Shown here piece by piece: positions 5,824 through 12,973 of a DNA stretch of 12,973 bases. The notes beneath the pieces were generated by a model. That model saw only the letters and a program-made list of their open reading frames with translations. It ran no database searches and was not told where the DNA came from. The position numbers were made by a program, and so were the translations under genes. The stretch's first letter is position 1, and each line of letters starts with the position of its first letter. Source of the stretch: Candidatus Thorarchaeota archaeon (GTDB taxonomy: Archaea; Asgardarchaeota; Thorarchaeia; Thorarchaeales; Thorarchaeaceae); the NCBI GenBank assembly GCA_018238825.1, contig JABCSP010000035.1, positions 1 through 12,973 of the forward strand, given 5' to 3'.

Positions 5824-8010
5824 ATGAGTGAAGAAATAATTCGTTTGAAAGTTGCGGCTGCAGTGCCAAAAGACCAAGGTCGGAGTATAATCAGATTGAA
5901 CTCCGATGTCAGAAATCATCTTGGGATACGGTCGGGTGACTTTGTCCTGCTTAAGGGAACGAAAGAAACCGTCGCAATTTGCTGGCCTAGTCTTAAGGAA
6001 GATGAAGTCCTAGATATGATACGAATGGATGGTCTCATCCGAAATAACACTGGTGTTAAACTTGGAGAGATGATTGAGGTTAGTAGTATCGAAATCCCCG
6101 ATGCAAAAAGAGTAGTACTTGCGCCTAATCAACCGCTTAAATTTCGACCAGGTGATGCTCAGCGTCTTAGACAGATGATTCTGAATAGACCCGTCACGCG
6201 TGGTGATATTATTCATATCATGACTCCTGGTGGCGGTTTGCAATTAATGGCAACAAATGTAACACCGAGTAAGTTCGGAAGAATTTCTCCTGAAACTGAA
6301 ATTGAACTGCTTAATGAGCCCGCAAAGAAAGAGGATATTTCAATACCAAATGTTACATACGAGGATATTGGAGGTCTCAGTAAGGAATTAGTCAAGATTC
6401 GAGAGATGATTGAACTTCCAATGAAGTCTCCAGAGCTCTTCAAGCGATTGGGAATTACACCTCCAAAGGGAGTATTGTTACACGGTCCACCTGGTACAGG
6501 AAAGACTTTGATCGCCAAAGCTGTAGCGAATGAATCTGGAGCCACATTCAAGGTCATTAATGGCCCTGAGATTATGTCCAAATTCTATGGTGAGTCAGAA
6601 CAAAAGCTAAGGGAGACCTTTGAAGAAGCAGAGAAAAATGCTCCAACCATTATTTTCATCGACGAACTTGATAGTATAGCTCCAAAGAGAGCAGATGTTA
6701 CTGGAGAGGTGGAACGCCGTGTTGTTGCTCAAATGCTATCCCTGATGGATGGTCTTTCAGGGAGAGGCCAAGTGATTGTCATCGGTGCGACAAATCGTGT
6801 GGATGATATTGATGAAGCTCTCAGAAGACCAGGTAGGTTTGACAGAGAGATTCTACTTGGAGTGCCTGATAAAAAAGGACGTCTGGAAATCTTACAGATT
6901 CATACAAGGTCAATGCCTATACACGAAGATGTCAATCTTGAACACTTGGCAGCTATCACTCATGGATTTGTTGGTGCAGACCTTTCTGCCCTCACAAGAG
7001 AGGCAGCGATGCAAGCATTACGTAGAGCACTACCCCATATAGATCCCGAAACTGGTGATATCCCCGTGGATATTCTAACAGGTCTCTTCGTGATGAAAGA
7101 AGATTTTGATGCAGCAATCAATGATGTATTCCCCTCTGCACTTAGAGAGGTATACGTGGAAAAACCCAATGTGAAATGGGACGATGTTGGTGGTCTGGCG
7201 AAAGTCAAGTCCCAGCTAGAGGAAGCTGTTGAGGCTCCGATTAGACGACCCGAGGTCTTTCTGGAAATGGGAATTCGTGCGCCAAAGGGAGTTCTTCTCT
7301 TTGGACCTCCTGGTACAGGTAAGACTCTCCTTGCTAAGGCTGTTGCCACCGAGAGTGAAGCAAACTTCATTTCGGTGAGAGGCCCAGAGATCTTTAACAA
7401 ATACGTTGGAGAATCTGAGAAGGCAATAAGAGAGGTTTTCAATAAAGCTCGGCAAACTGCCCCCTGTGTTCTATTCTTCGATGAGATTGATGCAATAATG
7501 GGTGCTCGTGGTACACGTGATGATACTGGGGTCAGCCAAAGAATTGTGAACCAATTCCTTGCAGAACTTGATGGGATGAAAACTCTTCAGAATGTCCTTG
7601 TTATCGGTGCTACGAATCGTGCGGATATTCTCGATCCCGCAGTTCTTCGACCTGGTAGGTTTGATGTCGTAGTCTACGTACCCCTTCCGGATGCGCCTGC
7701 GCGAGTTGAGATCTTTAATGTACATACTAGGGATATTCCCTTAGACGAAGATGTCGACCTGACGAAACTTGCTGATATGACAGATGGTTACTCTGGAGCT
7801 GACATAGAGGGTCTTTGCAGAGAGGCTGCGATGACCGCAGTCCGAGATGATTGGAAAGCAAAACCTGTGACCATGAAACACTTCGAACATGCTCTTGAGG
7901 AAATTCGTCCAAGTATGTCGCCAAGAGATATTGAACGGTTTGCTGCCATTGCTGAGAATATGATGAAGCGGCAACCTCAAGAATCCAAAGCATTGCCAGG
8001 TTACATGTAG
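5824..8010 (+). CDS. cdc48: CDC48/VAT-type double AAA+ ATPase (unfoldase/segregase)
   Basis: A 728-residue hexameric unfoldase that uses ATP to pull proteins apart or feed them to the proteasome. The N-domain (1-185) has the double-psi barrel substrate and adaptor module. D1: Walker A GPPGTGKT at 221-228, Walker B IIFIDE at 276-281, pore loop MSKFYGES, and RRPGRFD with the arginine fingers. D2: Walker A GPPGTGKT at 494-501, Walker B VLFFDE at 549-554, pore loop NKYVGES, LRPGRFD. All catalytic residues are present in both rings and the length is typical. The C-terminus is PGYM: the tyrosine is penultimate as in the proteasome-docking HbYX motif, but the preceding residue is glycine rather than hydrophobic, so docking is uncertain. 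It starts at ATG 5824 with GAGGAG (5809-5814, overlapping the hsp20 stop codon) nine bases ahead, and is translated from the hsp20 message. Confidence 0.97.
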   Translation: MSEEIIRLKVAAAVPKDQGRSIIRLNSDVRNHLGIRSGDFVLLKGTKETVAICWPSLKEDEVLDMIRMDGLIRNNTGVKLGEMIEVSSIEIPDAKRVVLAPNQPLKFRPGDAQRLRQMILNRPVTRGDIIHIMTPGGGLQLMATNVTPSKFGRISPETEIELLNEPAKKEDISIPNVTYEDIGGLSKELVKIREMIELPMKSPELFKRLGITPPKGVLLHGPPGTGKTLIAKAVANESGATFKVINGPEIMSKFYGESEQKLRETFEEAEKNAPTIIFIDELDSIAPKRADVTGEVERRVVAQMLSLMDGLSGRGQVIVIGATNRVDDIDEALRRPGRFDREILLGVPDKKGRLEILQIHTRSMPIHEDVNLEHLAAITHGFVGADLSALTREAAMQALRRALPHIDPETGDIPVDILTGLFVMKEDFDAAINDVFPSALREVYVEKPNVKWDDVGGLAKVKSQLEEAVEAPIRRPEVFLEMGIRAPKGVLLFGPPGTGKTLLAKAVATESEANFISVRGPEIFNKYVGESEKAIREVFNKARQTAPCVLFFDEIDAIMGARGTRDDTGVSQRIVNQFLAELDGMKTLQNVLVIGATNRADILDPAVLRPGRFDVVVYVPLPDAPARVEIFNVHTRDIPLDEDVDLTKLADMTDGYSGADIEGLCREAAMTAVRDDWKAKPVTMKHFEHALEEIRPSMSPRDIERFAAIAENMMKRQPQESKALPGYM

Positions 8011-8018
8011 AAACCACT

Positions 8019-8060
8019 GGGACTTGATATTTTCAGTATCCAGTCCCGCTTCTTTTTCTT
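8019..8060 (+). terminator. Hairpin/T-tract terminator of the hsp20-cdc48 operon
   Basis: GGGACTTGATA (8019-8029) pairs with TATCCAGTCCC (8037-8047), 10 of 11 positions, over a 7-base loop. GCTTCTTTTTCTT follows. It begins 8 bases after the cdc48 stop codon and ends just before the next coding region. Confidence 0.7.
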
Positions 8061-8088
8061 AGATTGATGTATGCAGCAGCGAATAGGA

Positions 8089-8144
8089 CTTAAAGGGTCT
8101 ACATTTCAGAAAGAACTGTTGTGGACATTCACCACAGGCAGTGA
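8089..8144 (+). promoter_or_regulatory. Candidate promoter and ribosome binding site of the GH38-like gene
   Basis: CTTAAAG (8089-8095) is a weak TATA-like element that would give a start near 8115-8120. AGGCAGTGA (8136-8144) partly matches the archaeal ribosome binding consensus and ends 7 bases before the ATG at 8152. Both favour 8152 over the in-frame ATG at 8071, which lies only 10 bases after the cdc48 terminator. Confidence 0.35.
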
Positions 8145-8151
8145 TAGAGCT

Positions 8152-10635
8152 ATGAGTCATCGTTGGATTGTCAATATCTGTCCTTTCTTACATTTCAGCA
8201 ATTCAAGGACACACACATATGAGCACAACGTAAGTATTGCATCATGGAATGTGAAGAGTGTCTTAGATTACCTAGATGTTCATCCTGACCATAAATTCTG
8301 TTTTGACCAAGTAACATTACTTGAGGGATTCAAGAGGTTATTTCCAAATTACTGGGATGCCTTGCACCAGAGGATCTTGGAAGGCCGGATTGAGATCGTT
8401 GGTGGAACCTATGTCATGCCGGATTTGATTATACCTGATGGAGAATCCATTGCTCGACAATTTCTTTTTGGAAAGAAATTCATCCATGGTGAACTTGGTA
8501 TCAATGTGAGAGTTGGTTGGGCCGTGGATTCTGCAGGTCACTGTGCTCAACTTCCACAAATTCTAAGATTATGTGGATTAGACTCCTATTACTTCTGGAG
8601 AGGCATGCCTTATGAAGGGCCAACAGAGTTTGTCTGGAAAGGTCCTGATGGTAGTCGAGTGAATGCGATATACTTGTCTAATGGATTTGATAGTGCAGCT
8701 TGGCTTTCTGAAAATACTAGGGAGGCATTCTTTCGTTTACTTCGCATTGTTGAAGAAACTGGCGAGAAGGCAAGCTCAAACAATGTATTCTTACCTGTTG
8801 GTGGTGAACTTGTTCCCCCACTCCCTCATCTCAATGATATCGTTACACAATGGAATACAACTTTTTCAGATATGCGAATTACAATTGTTACACCTGGTGA
8901 GTTTGCTGACAAGCTAAAGAGTGTTCAAGCTGATTTACCAATGATATCTGGCAGCTTGGATTCAGGAAGATTCACAGGAATTCGTTCTGGTGGGTTAGCA
9001 GCTAGGCCAAAGCTCAAACTCATGAATCGGCGTCTTGAAACCCTACTTTACCTGAGTGAGCTGTACCTTTCACTTGCAAACAATGTCACCAAGTCTTTGG
9101 ATCTTGAAAATATCTGGAAGATTCTTCTATTCAATCAAGATCACAATATCATTCGCGGGACCTTAGCAGATGAGCCCTACAAGTTAGCAAAGCGTCGTTT
9201 TGAACAGGCAATTGAACAAGCTGTGCAACTCTTTGAGGAAGCTGTAAGTGAGATTTCTGCTGGAATTCAACATAACACTGATAGCTATTCGTTTGTAGTT
9301 CATAATCCAACTTCATGGACTCGTTCTGATGTGGTGCGCAGTGTCATAGATACTGCAAGCATTCAAACTGAATTCTTTGAAATACGAGACCCCGCTGGCA
9401 ATTCAGTTCCCTATCAAATAGTTTCTGAAATTGATGAAAATCCAATAGAAATAATATTGCACTCAAAGGATATCCCGAGTCTAGGTCATAGAGTATATTC
9501 TGTAATTGGAGTTGACAAACGACCAGAGTTTGATTCATCTTTGAAAACTGGTAAGACTTGGATTGAATCAAATCATTTCATACTTGAATTTGATGACTTC
9601 AATGGATCAATAAGCCGACTCTATGATAAAAAGAATCAAACTGAACTCCTGCGAGAAACTGCAAACCATTTGTTGTTTGAGAATGACGTTGGCGATTTAT
9701 ACAGACATTCAACGCCTGAATTTGTTGGCGAGTCACCAGGTCTCTCTACTCTACGATTTCCTGCATCAATTGCTCTTGTTGAATCTGGACCAGTTCGTTC
9801 CGTATTTGAGGTTATTAGTGAATTTGAAGGTTCTACAAAGAAGGACCGCATAATTGTCTATGACAATATCCATAGAATTGATTTTGAGATGGATTTAGAC
9901 TTCAAGGCACGCAATAAGCGGGTACGATTGAATTTTCCATTGACAATATTCACTGATCGCGTCAGAGCTGGTTCACAGTTTGGTAGTGAAACCAAAATCA
10001 ATACGCCTGGACAACCTGCTGAATGGAATGATAAAACTGGAGGATTGTTTTCAGCCCTTGACTGGGTCGATTGCTGTGGTCCAGAGATTGGACTGTGTTT
10101 TTCTGCCCCAGGACTGCACGAGTTTGAGTTTAGAGATGGTATTCTAAAAGTGACACTATTGAGAAGTGTAGATTATCTTTCTAGGGGTTATGATGATGAC
10201 GTTACAGAAGCGCTAACAGCTAGAGAACGCGGATCAAATAATTTCAGATATACTCTGTATCCGCATGAAGGTGATTGGATTAAAGGGAGTTCGTGGCGAG
10301 TGTCTACAGAACATCGGCTACCATTAATTGCCTATCCTTTAGATGGAGCATCTGGAGCTTCAGAACTAGAGTTATCCAATCTAAGTGTGGAAGGTGTTGA
10401 CCTGATGCTTTCTTGTTTCAAACCGAAAAAGGAGAATGAATTCATTGTCAGATTATATGAACCAAACGGAATGGCCGGAACTTCAAAGATAACATTCCAA
10501 CGAGAAATTGACAGAATCGAATTGCTAGATATACTCGAACGCGAAATTGGAGAATTTGGTCATAGTGAACATTCCGTTGAGATTTCTATTGATGCTTACT
10601 CCATTCTCACTCTCTGTGTTAGATTCAAAACCTAG
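8152..10635 (+). CDS. Glycoside hydrolase family 38 (alpha-mannosidase)-like protein with altered zinc site
   Basis: 827 residues from ATG 8152, or 854 from ATG 8071; MSHRWIVNICP fits the usual beginning of the family. The N-terminal half is the GH38 barrel: LLEGFKRLFPNYWDAL and ILEGRIEIVGGTYVMPDLIIPDGES match the conserved Pe-egRiE-vGg-Yv-pD--ipsGES block, and WAVDSAGHCAQLPQIL contains the nucleophile/zinc aspartate (D126). The C-terminal half is the beta-rich GH38C region (VVHNPTSWTR, FDDFNGSISRLYDKK). No signal peptide, so it should be cytosolic. The odd part: the first zinc motif, normally H-x-D (as in PHSHWD or PHSHND), reads PFLHFSNS here, so H14 remains and the aspartate is S16. The third motif, usually HHD or PHD, is QDHNIIRGT (H331, aspartate replaced by N332). 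Family members hydrolyse alpha-mannosides with zinc; with a ligand gone, this one may be inactive or use another metal geometry. Possible role in glycan turnover; not certain. Confidence 0.8.
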   Translation: MSHRWIVNICPFLHFSNSRTHTYEHNVSIASWNVKSVLDYLDVHPDHKFCFDQVTLLEGFKRLFPNYWDALHQRILEGRIEIVGGTYVMPDLIIPDGESIARQFLFGKKFIHGELGINVRVGWAVDSAGHCAQLPQILRLCGLDSYYFWRGMPYEGPTEFVWKGPDGSRVNAIYLSNGFDSAAWLSENTREAFFRLLRIVEETGEKASSNNVFLPVGGELVPPLPHLNDIVTQWNTTFSDMRITIVTPGEFADKLKSVQADLPMISGSLDSGRFTGIRSGGLAARPKLKLMNRRLETLLYLSELYLSLANNVTKSLDLENIWKILLFNQDHNIIRGTLADEPYKLAKRRFEQAIEQAVQLFEEAVSEISAGIQHNTDSYSFVVHNPTSWTRSDVVRSVIDTASIQTEFFEIRDPAGNSVPYQIVSEIDENPIEIILHSKDIPSLGHRVYSVIGVDKRPEFDSSLKTGKTWIESNHFILEFDDFNGSISRLYDKKNQTELLRETANHLLFENDVGDLYRHSTPEFVGESPGLSTLRFPASIALVESGPVRSVFEVISEFEGSTKKDRIIVYDNIHRIDFEMDLDFKARNKRVRLNFPLTIFTDRVRAGSQFGSETKINTPGQPAEWNDKTGGLFSALDWVDCCGPEIGLCFSAPGLHEFEFRDGILKVTLLRSVDYLSRGYDDDVTEALTARERGSNNFRYTLYPHEGDWIKGSSWRVSTEHRLPLIAYPLDGASGASELELSNLSVEGVDLMLSCFKPKKENEFIVRLYEPNGMAGTSKITFQREIDRIELLDILEREIGEFGHSEHSVEISIDAYSILTLCVRFKT

Positions 10636-10691
10636 ATGATACAATCACGATAGGCTTTTGAATAACATTTCGGATTTGAGATAAAATTGAT

Positions 10692-10698
10692 AGAGGAG
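10692..10698 (+). promoter_or_regulatory. Ribosome binding site that selects the SIR2-TPR start
   Basis: AGAGGAG ends 6 bases before the ATG at 10705 and lies inside the six codons that would be added by the TTG at 10687. So the ATG is the start. In the 69-base gap before it I see no good TATA box; TTTTGAATAA (10656-10665) is the least bad candidate. Confidence 0.7.
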
Positions 10699-10704
10699 AA
10701 AAAA

Positions 10705-12867
10705 ATGGAAAATCTAACCGATAAGATAATTGTTGAAAGGATAGAAATGGCTTTTGGTAAAAGAATCGTCTTTTTCGTCGGCGCAGGGATATCAGTTCCC
10801 TCAGGAGTTCGAGACTTTAAGAAATTGACTGAAGAGGTTATACAAACGCTTGCAGACGATGAACTTGAAGAGCTTGAGGAGAAAGATCTTGAAAAGAAAA
10901 AGAAGGATTATGAATTACTCACTGAACTCACTGAGAACATTCGGCCCGAGGTTATGTACCAGATAGCGATGGACGAATTAGACTCGAAAGTACTTTATTC
11001 TCTGGAAATGTTGGAGGGCTACGAGCCGAATTACTACCATTATTTCCTAGCAGAGGCTATCAGGCGAGGTAATTGGGTATTTACTACAAATCAAGACAAT
11101 TTGATAGAGGAAGCTTGCAAGAGAAGGGGAATGAAACCGGAGGTAGATTTCAAAACATATTATGGCCGCGGCAACGACGAGGATTTCAGAGAATACCTTC
11201 AATATATAAATTCTGGGGATATACATAGAGGATGTATATTCAAGCTGCATGGTAGCATCGAGGAGGATGCAAGGGGAGAAGAAAAATATAAGACAGTTCG
11301 ATTTTCCCTCCGACAGGTTGGGGAAGGGTTATTTGGACCTAGAAAGGAAGTTCTCGAATATTTCCTTAAGGAATTCGATTTCTGCTTCATAGGCTACAGA
11401 TGTAGGGATGATTTTAGCGTGTTCCCAGTGCTTTTGGATACAAAAAGTGACAAGGATATATTTTGGTCTCGTTTTGATGAAGGACCCCTTAGTTTATACA
11501 TTCCAGAAGAGGACAGGCTTCTGTGGGAAACGGAAAGAGAAGAAAATAAACCATTAGATGAGAAGAGGAATTTAGATCTGCTCAATATAAATGAGGTTCT
11601 CTTGCAAAGAGGGAAAAAGTTCATATTCAGTGGTAACTTAGGTGAATTCATAAACGTTAAGCTTCTCCCTCTATTAGGAGTTAAAAACCTTTCTTTTGAT
11701 GAAGAAAAAGCAAGGGAAAAAGGAAAGGCGAAGGAAAGTGGGGCTTTCTTCAGATGGGCTAAGAGTAAAGAGAAGTTTGAGAGGTATCTGTTCCTGGGAC
11801 GTTTATTTGAGCAAGCGGGTAATTTGAATAAGGGGATTGAGTCCTGTAGCAAAGCATTAGGCGAGGCAAAGAATGATTTCCAACTTATAAGGGCAAAACA
11901 GAAACTGGCCGATCTTTACTACAGAAGACAAGAAGGAAATGATGAAGAGGAAGCGAGCAAGCTTTATGAGCAATGTATTAATTCCTCTAAGGATCCACTT
12001 GAAAGGGCAAGTCTGAAGGCCAGCCTCTCCAATATTCTACGCAGGCGAGGGAAAGATTTTTACTCTGAAGCATATGTGACGGCAGAAAAAGCAAAAGAAG
12101 AATTTGAAACAGATATTAGTGAGGGAAAAAGAAAAGATAAGGGGTTAGATTATGCTAGGTGCTTAAATATTCATGGATTGGCCCTTTATAGTCTAGGCAA
12201 GTTTGAAGAGGCAAGGAAATCCTGTTCAGACAGCATAAGTGTAAAGCAAGATTTGGGCGACGTTGATGGAATATCAGAATCAGAAAATGCAATAAGCTTA
12301 GCCTTTACCCAGGAGGGTAGAAGGCTTAAAGATCAAGGAAATGAGGAAGAAGCCAAAGATAAATTTTTTAAAGCCGTTGAGCATGCAATAAGAGCTCTTG
12401 ATTGTAGGCGAAAGATAGGAAATTTTAGAGGATATGCTCAGAACAGCCGTAACTTGGCTTGGCCGAATAGCGAGCTGATGAAACTTGCCTCGAAAGAAGA
12501 TGAAAGACAAGAATACTTCAAAAAAGCAAGAGATGGTTACAAAGCCGGGATACACTATTGGGATCGTTTCTATCCTGCACCTGCTACCGAAAGTGTACTT
12601 TTTAGAAATCTTTTAGCTGGGTTGTATTTTGATTTTTGCTCTCTGACAGAAGATCAAGAGCAAAAGAAAAGGTGGGCTCAAGAAGTCATTCCTATCTATA
12701 GGATGATACTTGGATACCCAAAGAGAAAGCAAAAAGCCAAAGAGGATAAGCGTACGCCTACTGCTGAGCAAAATCTAGAAAATATTAAAGAGATACTTAA
12801 AGAGGTTAATTTGGACTCCGAACAAAAGGAAGCGGAGAGCATGCTCAAGGAGCTAAGAGAGGAGTAA
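10705..12867 (+). CDS. SIR2-like domain protein with C-terminal TPR repeats, probable antiviral NADase
   Basis: 720 residues. Residues of about 10-230 are a SIR2-like NAD-binding fold: VFFVGAGIS (22-30), SGVRDFKKL (33-41, the counterpart of sirtuin SGIPDFR), FTTNQDNL (126-133, N129 and D131 for NAD), KLHGSI (180-185, H182 the catalytic position), then FIGYRCRDD. The sirtuin zinc-binding cysteines are not apparent, as in the SIR2 domains of defence proteins. A linker (about 250-340) leads to helical TPR-like repeats from about 357 to 600 (for example FLGRLFEQAGNLNKGIESCSKA and IHGLALYSLGKFEEARKSCS), then a helical, lysine/glutamate-rich tail. In Thoeris ThsA, DSR and SIR2-Argonaute systems the SIR2 domain destroys NAD on infection; here the TPRs could be the sensor. 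It lacks a STAND or other NTPase. Arginine codons are mostly AGA/AGG (about 38 of 52 by hand), unlike the preceding gene. Probably acquired. Not a histone-type sirtuin. Confidence 0.85.
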   Translation: MENLTDKIIVERIEMAFGKRIVFFVGAGISVPSGVRDFKKLTEEVIQTLADDELEELEEKDLEKKKKDYELLTELTENIRPEVMYQIAMDELDSKVLYSLEMLEGYEPNYYHYFLAEAIRRGNWVFTTNQDNLIEEACKRRGMKPEVDFKTYYGRGNDEDFREYLQYINSGDIHRGCIFKLHGSIEEDARGEEKYKTVRFSLRQVGEGLFGPRKEVLEYFLKEFDFCFIGYRCRDDFSVFPVLLDTKSDKDIFWSRFDEGPLSLYIPEEDRLLWETEREENKPLDEKRNLDLLNINEVLLQRGKKFIFSGNLGEFINVKLLPLLGVKNLSFDEEKAREKGKAKESGAFFRWAKSKEKFERYLFLGRLFEQAGNLNKGIESCSKALGEAKNDFQLIRAKQKLADLYYRRQEGNDEEEASKLYEQCINSSKDPLERASLKASLSNILRRRGKDFYSEAYVTAEKAKEEFETDISEGKRKDKGLDYARCLNIHGLALYSLGKFEEARKSCSDSISVKQDLGDVDGISESENAISLAFTQEGRRLKDQGNEEEAKDKFFKAVEHAIRALDCRRKIGNFRGYAQNSRNLAWPNSELMKLASKEDERQEYFKKARDGYKAGIHYWDRFYPAPATESVLFRNLLAGLYFDFCSLTEDQEQKKRWAQEVIPIYRMILGYPKRKQKAKEDKRTPTAEQNLENIKEILKEVNLDSEQKEAESMLKELREE

Positions 12868-12880
12868 GGAATTTCGAAAG

Positions 12881-12895
12881 TTGTCTCAAAGACAA
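12881..12895 (+). terminator. Small hairpin after the SIR2-TPR gene
   Basis: TTGTCT (12881-12886) pairs with AGACAA (12890-12895) over a three-base loop, 13 bases after the stop codon. No T-rich run follows, so termination here is uncertain. Confidence 0.3.
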
Positions 12896-12909
12896 AACAG
12901 CAGATAACA

Positions 12910-12971
12910 CGGTGTAAAAGACTGCGCTTCGCTCCGTCCAAATTCGGCTTCGCCGAACTTCTTTTACACCG
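12910..12971. repeat. 62-bp structured palindromic element
   Basis: The ends CGGTGTAAAAGA (12910-12921) and TCTTTTACACCG (12960-12971) are perfect 12-bp inverted repeats. Inside are two hairpins: GCG-CTT-CGC (12924-12932) and TTCGGC-TTC-GCCGAA (12943-12957). The whole can fold as a three-way junction on either strand. It is more GC-rich inside than its surroundings. It could be a dispersed non-autonomous element, a transposon end, or a terminator. Only one copy is in the window, which ends two bases later. Confidence 0.6.
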
Positions 12972-12973
12972 AG

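Noticed and set aside
6960..7455. Long minus-strand open frames inside cdc48
   Set aside because: They lie opposite highly conserved AAA+ motifs and give no recognisable protein; they are shadows of the codon pattern.
8071..8151. 27-residue N-terminal extension of the GH38-like protein
   Set aside because: It starts only 10 bases after the cdc48 terminator, has no ribosome binding site, and precedes the point where family homology normally begins.
11394..11852. 152-codon minus-strand frame inside the SIR2-TPR gene
   Set aside because: It is a mirror of the lysine/glutamate-rich coding strand (serine, leucine and phenylalanine-rich) with no start signal or domain.
12910..12971. Integron attC site
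   Set aside because: The fold is suggestive, but I find no GTTRRRY or RYYYAAC core sites at the ends on either strand, and the outer arms pair perfectly with no extrahelical bases.

Overview
The window looks archaeal. It carries an AN1-finger site-2 protease, an Hsp20 followed by a VAT/Cdc48-type double AAA+ ATPase, a very large NosD-like surface protein held by a C-terminal membrane anchor, TATA-box promoters with short leaders, and a mixture of ATG, GTG and possibly TTG starts. The surface protein (signal peptide, beta-helix repeats dense in N-glycosylation sequons, three Ig-like modules, 25 threonines, one transmembrane helix) resembles those of Asgard archaea of the Thorarchaeota type. 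That lineage call is inference; the domain call is firm. No rRNA, tRNA or CRISPR array is visible.

Layout. Positions 1-763 (minus) hold the 5' part of an integral-membrane M50 metalloprotease that runs off the left edge. It is divergent from a FAD-dependent dehydrogenase of the COG2509 type (926-2323, plus), which ends at a hairpin/T-tract terminator placed over the stop codon of the convergent surface-protein gene (2370-5150, minus). The 188-base divergent region 5151-5338 is the best regulatory DNA here. It holds a TATA box, a perfect 23-bp palindrome covering the expected transcription start, an upstream repeat of one half-site, and two mutually exclusive hairpins, one of which hides the ribosome binding site of hsp20. 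Then come hsp20 (5339-5809) and cdc48 (5824-8010), 14 bases apart and clearly one operon, closed by a second hairpin/T-tract terminator at 8019-8060.

Right of this lie a GH38 alpha-mannosidase-like gene (8152-10635), whose N-terminal zinc motif is degenerate, and a SIR2-TPR gene (10705-12867), a probable NAD-consuming defence protein whose arginine codon use differs from its neighbour's. A 62-bp structured palindromic element (12910-12971) follows at the window edge. I read the left and centre as core genome with a protein quality-control operon, and the right end as accessory.

Working together: Hsp20 holds unfolding proteins and Cdc48 unfolds and extracts them, so co-regulation from one operator makes sense. 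The surface protein and the mannosidase-like protein may both concern cell-surface glycans, but nothing in the sequence ties them together. The most original observations are the operator plus RNA switch in front of hsp20-cdc48, the altered metal site of the GH38 protein, and the SIR2-TPR gene with its adjacent palindromic element.
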